From an uncultured Eubacteriales bacterium (GTDB lineage Bacteria > Bacillota > Clostridia > Oscillospirales > CAG-272): DNA of 62,704 nucleotides. Shown here one piece after another: positions 46,144 through 54,692 of the stretch (position 1 is the first letter of the stretch; each line of letters starts with the position of its first letter). The translations under genes and the position numbers were made by a program. The stretch is taken from assembly GCA_934432725.1 (NCBI GenBank), contig CAKRZE010000015.1, positions 1 to 62,704 on the forward strand. Direction: 5' to 3'. The notes under the pieces were generated by a model. That model saw only the letters and a list, made by a program, of their open reading frames with translations. It made no database searches and was not told where the DNA came from.

Positions 46144-47103
46144 ATGGCAAGACCACTTCACATACTGGTGCTTGCGGAGCTGGAGTCAGCGGACAGAGAG
46201 CGGCTGATCCAAGCGGCTCCGGGAGCCGTATTTTCCTTTGGAGCAGTCGATTTCGGCATACCGGAAGCCGACATCATCATAGGGCAGCCGAAGCCTTCGC
46301 TTTTACGGGATGCCGCGCATCTGAAATGGCTCCAGCTGAGCTGGGCGGGAGCGGAGCCGTATGTCGCGCCGGGCATTCTGCCGGAGGGCGTCCTTCTGAC
46401 GAACGTCACCGGAGCCTTCGGTCTGGCAATCTCGGAGCACATGCTGGCATCCGCGCTGATGCTGACGAAGAAGCTGCACCTATACCGGGACAACATGCAC
46501 CGTGCCGTATGGCTTGACCGCGGAAACGTCGGTGCGATCGACGGTTCTGTCGTCCTGACGGTCGGTCTGGGGGACATCGGAGGCAATTTTGCGCGCAGGA
46601 TGAAGGCGCTCGGTGCGCACACGATAGGCATAAGACGGACGGAGGCTCCGAAGCCCTGCTACATGGACGAGGTATATCTTGCGGACCGGCTGGACGAGGT
46701 TCTGCCGCGTGCGGACATTGTTGCGCTCGCGCTGCCCGGGACCGCCCTGACGCGCGGCTTATTTGACGAAAGCCGGCTTTCGCGCATGAAGCGGAGCGCC
46801 ATTCTGCTGAATGTCGGGCGGGGAAACGCGGTAGACTGTGCGGCTCTGGCAAAGCTTTTGACGGAGAACCGTCTCGGCGGCTGCTCGCTTGACGTCACGG
46901 ACCCGGAGCCGCTTCCCCCGGACCATCCGCTCTGGACCTGTGAAAACGCGCTGATCACCCCGCACATTTCCGGATTTTATCACGTCAGAAGAACCTATGA
47001 GACGATTGTGGACATTTTTGAAGAGAATCTAAGGCGGTATTTTGCCTCCGAAGCGCTCCAACATGTGGTGGACCCCGCAACCGGCTATTGCAGAAAGGAC
47101 TGA
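46144..47103 (+). CDS. D-2-hydroxyacid dehydrogenase family protein
   Basis: A 319 aa NAD(P)-dependent oxidoreductase. The Rossmann loop is VGLGDIGGNFARRMKALG (about 140-155), followed by the substrate/cofactor region ILLNVGRGNAVDCAALAKLL (catalytic Arg), LDVTDPEPLPPDHPLW (Glu region) and ITPHISGFY (catalytic His). It reduces a 2-keto acid or oxidises the hydroxy acid; the substrate is not predictable. AGAAAGGAGCAGATACAC precedes the ATG. The YhaN-like gene follows 6 nt later, so they form an operon. Confidence 0.92.
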   Translation: MARPLHILVLAELESADRERLIQAAPGAVFSFGAVDFGIPEADIIIGQPKPSLLRDAAHLKWLQLSWAGAEPYVAPGILPEGVLLTNVTGAFGLAISEHMLASALMLTKKLHLYRDNMHRAVWLDRGNVGAIDGSVVLTVGLGDIGGNFARRMKALGAHTIGIRRTEAPKPCYMDEVYLADRLDEVLPRADIVALALPGTALTRGLFDESRLSRMKRSAILLNVGRGNAVDCAALAKLLTENRLGGCSLDVTDPEPLPPDHPLWTCENALITPHISGFYHVRRTYETIVDIFEENLRRYFASEALQHVVDPATGYCRKD

Positions 47104-47109
47104 GACGGC

Positions 47110-49302
47110 ATGCTGTATCTGAAGGAGCTGCACATCGCGCATTTCGGCACGCTTTGCGATATCACGCTGCCCCTAACCGGGGGACTGAATCTGATCACCG
47201 GTCCGAACGAGGCGGGCAAAAGCACGATCGCCGCGTTTATCCGGTTTCTGTTCTACGGCTTTTCGGGAAAAGCGGAGCGGGAAAGCCGCATGCCTCCCGA
47301 CGGCAGTCCCGCCTCCGGTTCAGCCGTACTGGCGTCGGACGGAAAGGATTACCGCGTGGAGCGCCGGTGCACCGGCTCCTCCGACCGCGTGCAGATCATC
47401 GACCTCGGCACAAACGCACCGCTGAAGGGCGCAGGCTCCCCCGGGGAGCTGTTTTTCGGCATGCCGGCGGAGGTCTACTCCAACACCGCCTACTTTTTAC
47501 AGGCGGGCGGCGGCGTGGTCAACGGCAGGGAGGCGGGCGAAGCCATCGACAACATGCTGTTCGGCGCGGACGAGTCGGCGGGCGCCCAGAAGGCGCTGAA
47601 AAGGCTGGACGAGGCGCGCATTGCCCTGTGGTACAAAAACAAAAAAGGCGGCGTTATCTATGAGCTGGAAAAGAAGCGGGAGCAGCTTCTGACCCGCCGG
47701 AACCGCGCGGAGGAGGCAAGCGCCGAGATCATTTCTCTGACCGGTCAGCTGGAGGATACCGGCGAAAAGCTCCGCGCCTCGCTGCGGAAAAGCGAGCTTC
47801 TGCGGGGACAGCTTGCCTCCTATGAGCAGGAGCAGGCAATGCAGAACCGGGCAAGAATCCGCGCGATGGAGCAAAAGACCGCAGCTTTGGAGCGGGGTCT
47901 GAAGACCGCACGGGAAGCGTGCGACCCCGAAGCGCTCCGCATGCTCCGGACGCTTGGGGAGGAGCAGAATGCGCTGCTTGTGAGCGCCGAGGCATGCCGG
48001 AAGGAGGCGGAGCAGTCCAAAGCCCGCTTCTCCGGCGCGGATGCCGACAGGGAACGCCTTGCCCGGCTGCTTGACCGGAGGGACAGCCTGAAGGACGCCG
48101 GGGAGGAGCTGCTGCGGCTCCGGAAAAAAAGAAAATCCCTCCTTGCGGGGGGCATCTGCTGCGGGCTTCTCTGCGCTCTGGCAGCCGGTTTGGGAATCGT
48201 TCTTCTGTCGGGAGGACGTGCGCTTCCCGCGTGGTGCCTGTGCGGTCTGGGTGCAGCGCTGCTTGCCGCCGCGCTGTTCCTCCTGCTCCGGGCAGCGGGA
48301 GCCGCGGGCGAGCGGAAGGCGATCCTTGCCGAATGGGAGCTTGACGGGGAGGAGGAGCTGGAGCACCTCCTGTATCTTGCCCGGGAGGCCGGTCCCGGCA
48401 TGGAGCACGCACGGGAGCTGACGCAAAGACTTGCCGCCTATGAAGCACAGCGCGCAAAAAAGCAGGAGGAAGCGGAGCAGCTTGCGCTGAAGCTCGGCTT
48501 TTCCTCCGCCTCCGAGGCAAGGGACGCACTGGAGGAGAACGCAAAACGCACCGCATTCCTTCAGACCGAGCTGGAAAAACAGACGGCTCTTTTGCAGAAT
48601 GCCCGCGCTATGCTCCCCCAGGACTCCCCGGAGGCGCAGGATGCGGAGCCATGCCCCGTTCCAAAGGACTTTGACCCCGCCGAGGCAAAAAGACAGTACC
48701 GCTTTCTCGGCAAGGCTTCGGAAGCTCTGCGGGACCGCGCCCATTCCTGTGAGGTCCGGCTCGCATCCCTTTCCGCCTCAGCCGAATCCCCCGCCGAGCT
48801 GACCGAGCAGCTCCGCGCACTGGACGCCCGTCTGGAGGTCTGCCGGAGCCGCTGGGAGGCGTATGTGCTCGCGTATCAGGCAATTACCGACGCCGGGGAG
48901 GACTTCCGCAACAGCATCGCACCCCGCCTCTCCGCCTGCGCCGGGAAGGCAATGGAGGTCCTCACCGATGGGAAATATACCTCCCTCGGCATCGATCCCG
49001 CGTTCTCGGTTTATTATGACGCCGGAAACGGTTCCGGAACAGCCTCCGCACAGACAATGAGCTGCGGGACCCGGGACGCCGCTTACCTCTCCCTCCGCCT
49101 CGCAATTCTGGAGCTGGTCGGTAAAAACGCTCCCCCGCCTATCATCTTCGATGAGGCATTCGTGTATTACGATGAAAACCGCCTCCGCTGCGCAATGCGC
49201 CTCCTGTCCGGGATCGCTGCCGGAACTCAGATTCTTGTCCTCTCCGCCTCCGACCGCGAAGCCCGCGCACTCCCTGCTCCCTGCCATACTGTCTCTCTCT
49301 GA
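47110..49302 (+). CDS. YhaN/SMC-like AAA ATPase with membrane hairpin
   Basis: The 730 aa protein starts MLYLKELHIAHFGTLCDITL with Walker A GPNEAGKSTIAAFIRFLFYG (31-50). Two long coiled coils (about 190-310 and 415-560) flank a hydrophobic two-helix segment (GGICCGLLCALAAGLGIVLL and CGLGAALLAAALFLLL, about 345-395). The C-terminal ABC-like half has signature SCGTRDAAYLSLRLA and Walker B IIFDEAFVYYDENRL. This matches YhaN, usually paired with the YhaO/SbcD-like nuclease, but no nuclease gene is adjacent. A DNA-end or membrane-linked role is likely; the exact function is unknown. Confidence 0.88.
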   Translation: MLYLKELHIAHFGTLCDITLPLTGGLNLITGPNEAGKSTIAAFIRFLFYGFSGKAERESRMPPDGSPASGSAVLASDGKDYRVERRCTGSSDRVQIIDLGTNAPLKGAGSPGELFFGMPAEVYSNTAYFLQAGGGVVNGREAGEAIDNMLFGADESAGAQKALKRLDEARIALWYKNKKGGVIYELEKKREQLLTRRNRAEEASAEIISLTGQLEDTGEKLRASLRKSELLRGQLASYEQEQAMQNRARIRAMEQKTAALERGLKTAREACDPEALRMLRTLGEEQNALLVSAEACRKEAEQSKARFSGADADRERLARLLDRRDSLKDAGEELLRLRKKRKSLLAGGICCGLLCALAAGLGIVLLSGGRALPAWCLCGLGAALLAAALFLLLRAAGAAGERKAILAEWELDGEEELEHLLYLAREAGPGMEHARELTQRLAAYEAQRAKKQEEAEQLALKLGFSSASEARDALEENAKRTAFLQTELEKQTALLQNARAMLPQDSPEAQDAEPCPVPKDFDPAEAKRQYRFLGKASEALRDRAHSCEVRLASLSASAESPAELTEQLRALDARLEVCRSRWEAYVLAYQAITDAGEDFRNSIAPRLSACAGKAMEVLTDGKYTSLGIDPAFSVYYDAGNGSGTASAQTMSCGTRDAAYLSLRLAILELVGKNAPPPIIFDEAFVYYDENRLRCAMRLLSGIAAGTQILVLSASDREARALPAPCHTVSL

Positions 49303-49304
49303 GG

Positions 49305-50012
49305 GAGGATACGGGGTACGTTAGGACCCTTTTTTGAAAAAAAGGGTCCTAAAACCTCCAAAAAACTTTTGAAATGGGGGTTTTTCATGCACTCGCAATG
49401 AAGACAGCGTGCCAATGAGGTTTGCAATGGGTACGCGGGGACGTTAGGACCCTTTTTTGAAAAAAAGGGTCCCAAACCCTCCAAAAAACTTCGATAAGGA
49501 GGAAATCGGGTTTCCGCGTGCTTTGCAAAAAATATCCCTTACGGCTTTTTGGGCTGTAAGGGATATTTGTTATTAACGTGCAGCGTTGGCGAAGTGTTGC
49601 TTGCTGCGCCGCTGAACCTTGGTTTCCTGCAAACCTCATACGTTGCTTGCCTACGCAAACTAACTGCTTAGACCTTCGGTGTACTTTTTGGGTGTTGCCG
49701 CGATGAAGCTTCAGTTTACGAAGGCAAATATCCCGGTTTTGCTTTGCAAAATGCGACTCCTTGAGGAGCAAGGGATATTTGTTTGCAGCGCAAGTACACT
49801 TTGACTTACCGTAAACCTCACGCGCTGCTTGCTTACGCAAGCTAACTGTTTGGATTACCGGTGCACTTTTGGGGAGCTGCCGCGATGAAGCTTCAGTTTA
49901 CGAAGGCAAATATCCCGGTTTTGCTTTGCAAAATGCGTCTCCTTGAGACGCAAGGGATATTTGTTTGCAACGCCGCTGAACTTTCGCTTACCGCAAACTT
50001 CACGCGTTGCTT
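49305..50012 (+). repeat. Type I-II composite array A10 (forward)
   Basis: Two type I units (about 49319 and 49442) start 17 nt after the YhaN-like stop codon, followed by type II units up to and including the stop codon of the convergent DUF4317 gene. The hairpin at about 49541-49570 (TATCCCTTACGGC-TTTTT-GGGCTGTAAGGGATA) is a third inner version of the nested element. Confidence 0.92.
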
Positions 50013-51142
50013 GTTTGCCCGATATGAAGAGGAACGCCGTTGACCTCCACATCCTCGTCCGCGCGGATCAGAATGTACTTGGTTCCGTCGATCACCCGGG
50101 TCTGCACGATATCCCCGCGCTCCGGATTGACCCGCACCGTCACGTCCGGCGTTTTCAGCTCAATCCGTCCGGTGTCGATCAGATTTGCCGGGGGCAGGTC
50201 CGCATTTTTTCCGAACGCCTCGTCAAACTTCTCCCCGAACGCCTGCAAATGCTCCTCGTTCACGCCGCAGGCGGACAGCACGTAAGAAACGTCCCTTCCG
50301 GTGACATAAAGCGGGTCCGGGTCCGCCGCAGCCTTATGCTCCTCCAGCTTCTGCAAAAGCTGTCCCTGCACCGACTGGAACACGTCATAGCTGCATTCCT
50401 CCTCCAGCGTGTCGGACAGAAGGGAGCAGAACGTTTCCTTCTGCTCTGCCGCAGGCATCGGCATTTCCGTGTGGAACACAGCATCGGTAAAGGCTTCATA
50501 GCCCTCTCCCGCGTTCTTTGTGTAGAACAGCGCATTATAAATATTCGTCCGCCTTCCGTCAAACGCCGGGAACAAAAAGCCCAGCTCCGGCGCTGCGACC
50601 ACCCACTCCGCGTTCAGATTGTGGAAGCTTCCGGAGCCTGCCGCGTACCGCAGTGCAGGCTTGGTCAGCCTGACCGGGCAGATGCTGCACAGAATGTAGG
50701 AGAACATGGTATCGGAATCCTCCAGCGTTCCTCCGTCCCGGGCACGGACCGGCACATCATATGTATCCGTCAGAAGCAGCAGCAGATAGTTGCCCTCAAG
50801 GTCCAAAGCCCCGACCGCCTTTTCATAAAAACGCTTCCATGCATCCTCATCCTTCAGCTCCGATTTCCTGAGCGCGGACAGGATTCCGTATTCCTCTCCG
50901 TCCGTCACCTGCTTTGTGGAAAACGAGACATCCAGAAGGTTCTTCCCGAGCTTTCCCGACAGGGTGCGCCGGAAAATCCCGAGGTACTTCTCAGCCTCCT
51001 CCTCCGGCAGCATCAGCATCGATTCCTCGAAGGTCGAAATAATTTCCTTCTTTTCGTTGACATAGCACCCGCGCACGCAGGTGATGTTGTGCTTATCCTG
51101 CCGCAGTCTGCGCCGCAGCTCCCCTGTTTCTTTTTCGTTCAT
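50000..51142 (-). CDS. DUF4317 family protein
   Basis: A 380 aa protein found in Clostridia, starting MNEKETGELRRRLRQDKHNI with AAAGGGATTAAA before the ATG. Recognisable blocks are ITCVRGCYVNEKKEIISTFEES, LLDVSFSTKQVTDGEEYGIL, DGRRTNIYNALFYTKN and the C-terminal YILIRADEDVEVNGVPLHIG. No membrane segment or catalytic motif is evident and the function is unknown. The final residues QTSNA and the stop codon are encoded by the end of a type II repeat, so the natural C terminus may have been altered. It is bracketed by inverted arrays A10 and A11. Confidence 0.85.
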   Translation of the reverse strand: MNEKETGELRRRLRQDKHNITCVRGCYVNEKKEIISTFEESMLMLPEEEAEKYLGIFRRTLSGKLGKNLLDVSFSTKQVTDGEEYGILSALRKSELKDEDAWKRFYEKAVGALDLEGNYLLLLLTDTYDVPVRARDGGTLEDSDTMFSYILCSICPVRLTKPALRYAAGSGSFHNLNAEWVVAAPELGFLFPAFDGRRTNIYNALFYTKNAGEGYEAFTDAVFHTEMPMPAAEQKETFCSLLSDTLEEECSYDVFQSVQGQLLQKLEEHKAAADPDPLYVTGRDVSYVLSACGVNEEHLQAFGEKFDEAFGKNADLPPANLIDTGRIELKTPDVTVRVNPERGDIVQTRVIDGTKYILIRADEDVEVNGVPLHIGQTSNA

Positions 51143-51179
51143 TTTAATCCCTTTGCTTTCATGTATGTAAATTTTAAAC

Positions 51180-51664
51180 GTATAAGCAGCGCGTGAAGTT
51201 TGTGATAAGTCAAAGTATACTTGCGCTGCAAACAAATATCCCTTGCGTCTCTAAGCAACGCATAAAGCTTGCAATAAGCCAACGTTCAGCGTGCGTTGCT
51301 AACAAATATCCCTGCGGGATATTTGCCATTGTAAGCAATAACTCATCGCGGTGAATCCCAAAAGCGCACCGAGGGTCTAAACAGTTAGCTTATGTGAGAA
51401 ACGTTGGAGATCGGGCCACTGTTAATCCCCTGCAAACCTCATTGGCGGGATGACTTCATGGCGCGCCCCATGAAAAATCCCTATTCAAAGTTTTTTGAGG
51501 GGTTTGGGGAACTTTTTCTCAAAAAAGTTCCCCAACGTACTCCCCCCTGCAAGCCTCATCGGCACGGTGTCTTCATGGCTACACTATGAAAAACCCCCAT
51601 ATCAAAAGTTTTTTGGAGGTTTTAGGACCCTTTTTTTCAAAAAAGGGTCCTAACGTTCCCCTCC
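51180..51664 (-). repeat. Type I-II composite array A11 (reverse)
   Basis: On the plus strand type II units come first (from the DUF4317 promoter side), then a J2 junction, then two type I units ending at the truB stop codon. One type I copy has a GGGGAAC/GTTCCCC stem, another GGACCC/GGGTCC. Confidence 0.92.
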
Positions 51665-51667
51665 CCC

Positions 51668-52570
51668 TCAGAGGCGAAGCTGTTTGAGAGGCTTCACAGC
51701 GCTGCCGTCCGGGAAAGGCATCACCTCGCCGAGCGCGAAAAAGCCCTGTGCATCAGCCATGCGGCATTTTGTCCCGGGAGGCAGAGACAGCCCCAGCTTA
51801 GAAAGATAAATTTCGCAGCCGTTATGTGCCAGTGCGGCATAGAATGCGGGAAGTCGGAGCAGCGGGCAATCCAAAAAAAGCTCCTCACAGGGTCTGAGCA
51901 GCCGCAGCCGTTCCTCCGGCGTCATTCCGTCAAGCTCCTCCGGTGCAACCGCATCCTCTATGGAAAAGCCGCCGTTTTTAACCCGGCACAGCTCCTCCAT
52001 CACGCCGCCGCAGCCGAGCGCTCTTCCGATATCGGCGCACAGCGTCCGGACATATGTCCCCTTTGAGCAGGAAACCGAAAGCTCATATCTTCCCGATGCC
52101 GCATCGACCGTCCGCGCATCCAGCGAAAATATCTCGATCCTGCGCGGCTCCCGTTCGACCTCCACCCCCTGACGGGCAAGGTCGCAGAGCTTTTTCCCGT
52201 TCTGCTTAATGGCACTGACCATCGGCGGAATCTGCATAAGCTCCCCCCGGAACTGCGGCAGGACCCGCATAAGCTCCTCCGCATCCGGAAGCGCCCCGCT
52301 CCTATAGAGAACCTCCCCCGTGATATCCTCCGTATCCGTCTCCAGCCCGAGCCGCAGAACCGCCCGATAGCGCTTCTCCGACGCCATTGCATATTCCGAA
52401 GCCTTGACGCTCCTGCCGACAAGCACCGTCAGAACCCCCGTTGCCATCGGATCAAGCGTTCCGGTGTGTCCCACCTGCTTCGTCCCGTAGAGTCTCCGCA
52501 CCCGGTTAACCATATCGTGCGAGGTGCAGCCCTGCGGCTTATTCAGAATCAGAATACCGTCCGGGTTCAT
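51668..52570 (-). CDS. truB: tRNA pseudouridine-55 synthase TruB
   Basis: The enzyme (300 aa) isomerises U55 in the T-loop of most tRNAs. Motifs are GILILNKPQGCTSHDMVNRV, KQVGHTGTLDPMATGVL (catalytic Asp), the KRYRAVLRLGLETDTEDITG strand and YVRTLCADIGRALGCGG. The ATG overlaps the stop codon of the upstream membrane-protein gene by 4 nt (ATGA), with GGAGGAGCAGT before it. An infB/rbfA context, common elsewhere, is absent. Confidence 0.97.
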   Translation of the reverse strand: MNPDGILILNKPQGCTSHDMVNRVRRLYGTKQVGHTGTLDPMATGVLTVLVGRSVKASEYAMASEKRYRAVLRLGLETDTEDITGEVLYRSGALPDAEELMRVLPQFRGELMQIPPMVSAIKQNGKKLCDLARQGVEVEREPRRIEIFSLDARTVDAASGRYELSVSCSKGTYVRTLCADIGRALGCGGVMEELCRVKNGGFSIEDAVAPEELDGMTPEERLRLLRPCEELFLDCPLLRLPAFYAALAHNGCEIYLSKLGLSLPPGTKCRMADAQGFFALGEVMPFPDGSAVKPLKQLRL

Positions 52571-53187
52571 ACTGCTCCTCCAAACCTCAGCCCGGCAAAG
52601 CAGGCGAAAATCAGGGCGGCAATGCATGCGGTCAGAGCGTGCAGGAAAAGCTCTCCCGCCTTCTGCCTCCGTCCGCCGCTGCCTGCGCCCGGGATGGGCG
52701 TCACGCGCAGCGTTTCCGAAATGCCTCCGTAAATGCCGACCCCGAGAGCAGACCCCGCTCCGCACAAAAGTCCGTGCAGAAGCCCCGTCAGCGGAGCCTC
52801 CGCTCCGCAGACCGAAGCGAGGATCACCCCCGGCAGAAAAGCCTCACAGAACAGCAGAAGCGTTTCCTTTCGGCTCCGCATGAAGCTCTCACGCCCCGCG
52901 GTCAGACGGCAGAGGAGCATCAGAAGCCCCGCGGCAGTCAACGCGGTCAGAATGCAGCCGGATAAAATCAGTACCGCCCTTCTTCCGCCGAAATCCGGGA
53001 GTATCCGCCCCAAAAGGGAATGAAGCAGCCCGCCGATGCCGCAGACTCCCACAAGATACCCGCACCGTAAAAGCGCTTCCTTCGGTTTGTCGCTCAGCTG
53101 CCATAAAAGCTCACGCTCGCTAAAACGCCGCGTGAGCAGCCGGAGTATCAGAACCGCTCCGACGGTGAATGTCATTGCTTTCAGCAT
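52567..53187 (-). CDS. Membrane protein, diverged RnfA/RnfE-like
   Basis: A 206 aa protein with about six hydrophobic helices. The segment GLLCGAGSALGVGIYGGISETLRVTPIPGA matches the end of RnfA/RnfE/NqrD/NqrE proteins, where GxGxGLGFTLAL is followed by a GIRERL helix and a Pro-rich exit. It is preceded by VCGAEAPLTGL, recalling the VNCAVLG region that carries an iron-sulfur cysteine. The N-terminal half is not recognisably RnfA/E. It is translationally coupled to truB and separated from rnfD by a 1.5 kb array. I consider Rnf ancestry likely but function uncertain. Confidence 0.55.
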   Translation of the reverse strand: MLKAMTFTVGAVLILRLLTRRFSERELLWQLSDKPKEALLRCGYLVGVCGIGGLLHSLLGRILPDFGGRRAVLILSGCILTALTAAGLLMLLCRLTAGRESFMRSRKETLLLFCEAFLPGVILASVCGAEAPLTGLLHGLLCGAGSALGVGIYGGISETLRVTPIPGAGSGGRRQKAGELFLHALTACIAALIFACFAGLRFGGAV

Positions 53188-53204
53188 CTTTTGTTTCCTT
53201 TCTT

Positions 53205-54692
53205 ACGGGGGGTACGTTGGGGGTACGTTGGGGCTGCTTTCAACGTTACGCAAGCGTAACGCAAGAAAAAGCCGTCCCAAACCCCGCAAAAACTTTGAAT
53301 AGGGGGCTTTTCATGGTGTAGCCATGAAGACACCGTGCCAATGAGGCTTGCAGGGGGGAACGTTGGGGTGCTTTTTGAAAAAAGCCACCCCAAACCCCGC
53401 AAAAACTTTGAATAGGGGGCTTTTCACGGGCACGCCATGAAGACAATGTGCCAATGAGGCTTGCAAAGGGGTACGTTAGGACCCTTTTTCTTAAAAAAGG
53501 GTCCCAAACCCTCCAAAAAACTTTGAACAGGGATTTTTTCATAGCGTGACCGTGAAGATATCCCGCCAGTGAGGCTTGCAGAGGGGTACGTTAGGACCCT
53601 TTTTTGAGAAAAAGGGTCCCAAACCCTCCAAAAAACTTTGAACAGGGATTTTTTCATGGCGTGACCGTGAAGATATCCCGCCAGTGAGGCTTACAGGGGG
53701 TACGTTAGGACCCTTTTTTAAGAAAAAGGGTCCCAAACCCTCCAAAAAACTTTGAACAGGGATTTTTCACGGCGTGTCCGTGAAGATATCCCGCCAGTGA
53801 GGCTTACAGGGGGTACGTTGGGACCTTTTTTGAAAAAAAGGGTCCCAAACCCCCAAAAAACTTTGATATGGGGGTTTTTCATAGTGTAGCCATGAAGACA
53901 GCCCGCCAGTGAGGCTTGCAGAGGATTAACAGTGTCCCGATTTCCGAGGTTTCTTACATAAACTAACTGTTTAGACCCTCGGTGCACTTTTGGGATTCAC
54001 TGCGATGAGTTATTGCTTACAATGGCAAATATCCCGCAGGGATATTTGTTAGCAACGCACGCTGAACGTTGGCTTATTGCAAGCTTCATGCGTTGCTTAG
54101 AGACGCAAGGGATATTTGTTAGCAACGCCGGTACACTTTGATCTATCACAAACTTCACGCGTTGCTTTACATGCGCTGCTTGTTGCCGCGATGAGGTACC
54201 GCTTACGAAGGCAAATATCCCGCAGGGATATTTGTTGGCAGCGCATACTAAACGATGGTTTATTGTAGACTTTACGCGCTGCCGCTTCACGCGTTGCTTA
54301 TATTCACGGTTTTGCTTTTGTGAATTGAAACTTCATCACGGATACACCATAAAAATATCCCATATCAAAAGTTTTTTGGAGGTTTTAGGACCCTTTTTCT
54401 CAAAAAAGGATCCTAACGCACCCCTTTGCAAGCCTCATCGGCACGCTGTCCTCATGGCGTGCCCGTGAAAAGCCCCCTATTCAAAGTTTTTGCGGGGTTT
54501 GGGGTGGCTTTTTCTTGCGTTACGCTTGCGTAACGTTGAAAGCAGCCCCAACGTATTCCCCAACGTACCCCCTTGCAAACCTCATTGGCACGTCAACTAC
54601 ATGGCTACGCCATGAAAAACCCCCTTATCAAAGTTTTTTGGAGGTGTTAGGAACCTTTTTTTCAAAAAAGGTTCCTAACGTACCCCTCCCCC
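53205..54692. repeat. Type I-II composite arrays A12 (forward) and A13 (reverse), head to head
   Basis: Six forward type I units (about 53215-53910, of which the GGACCC copies at 53469, 53590, 53702 and 53818 are near-identical), a J2 junction and type II units to about 54170. A mixed segment follows, and then reverse type I units to the rnfD stop codon. The first and one of the last units carry CGTTACGCAAGCGTAACG, an 18 bp palindrome, in place of the usual loop. The two halves are largely an inverted repeat. This is the longest array in the window. Confidence 0.9.
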
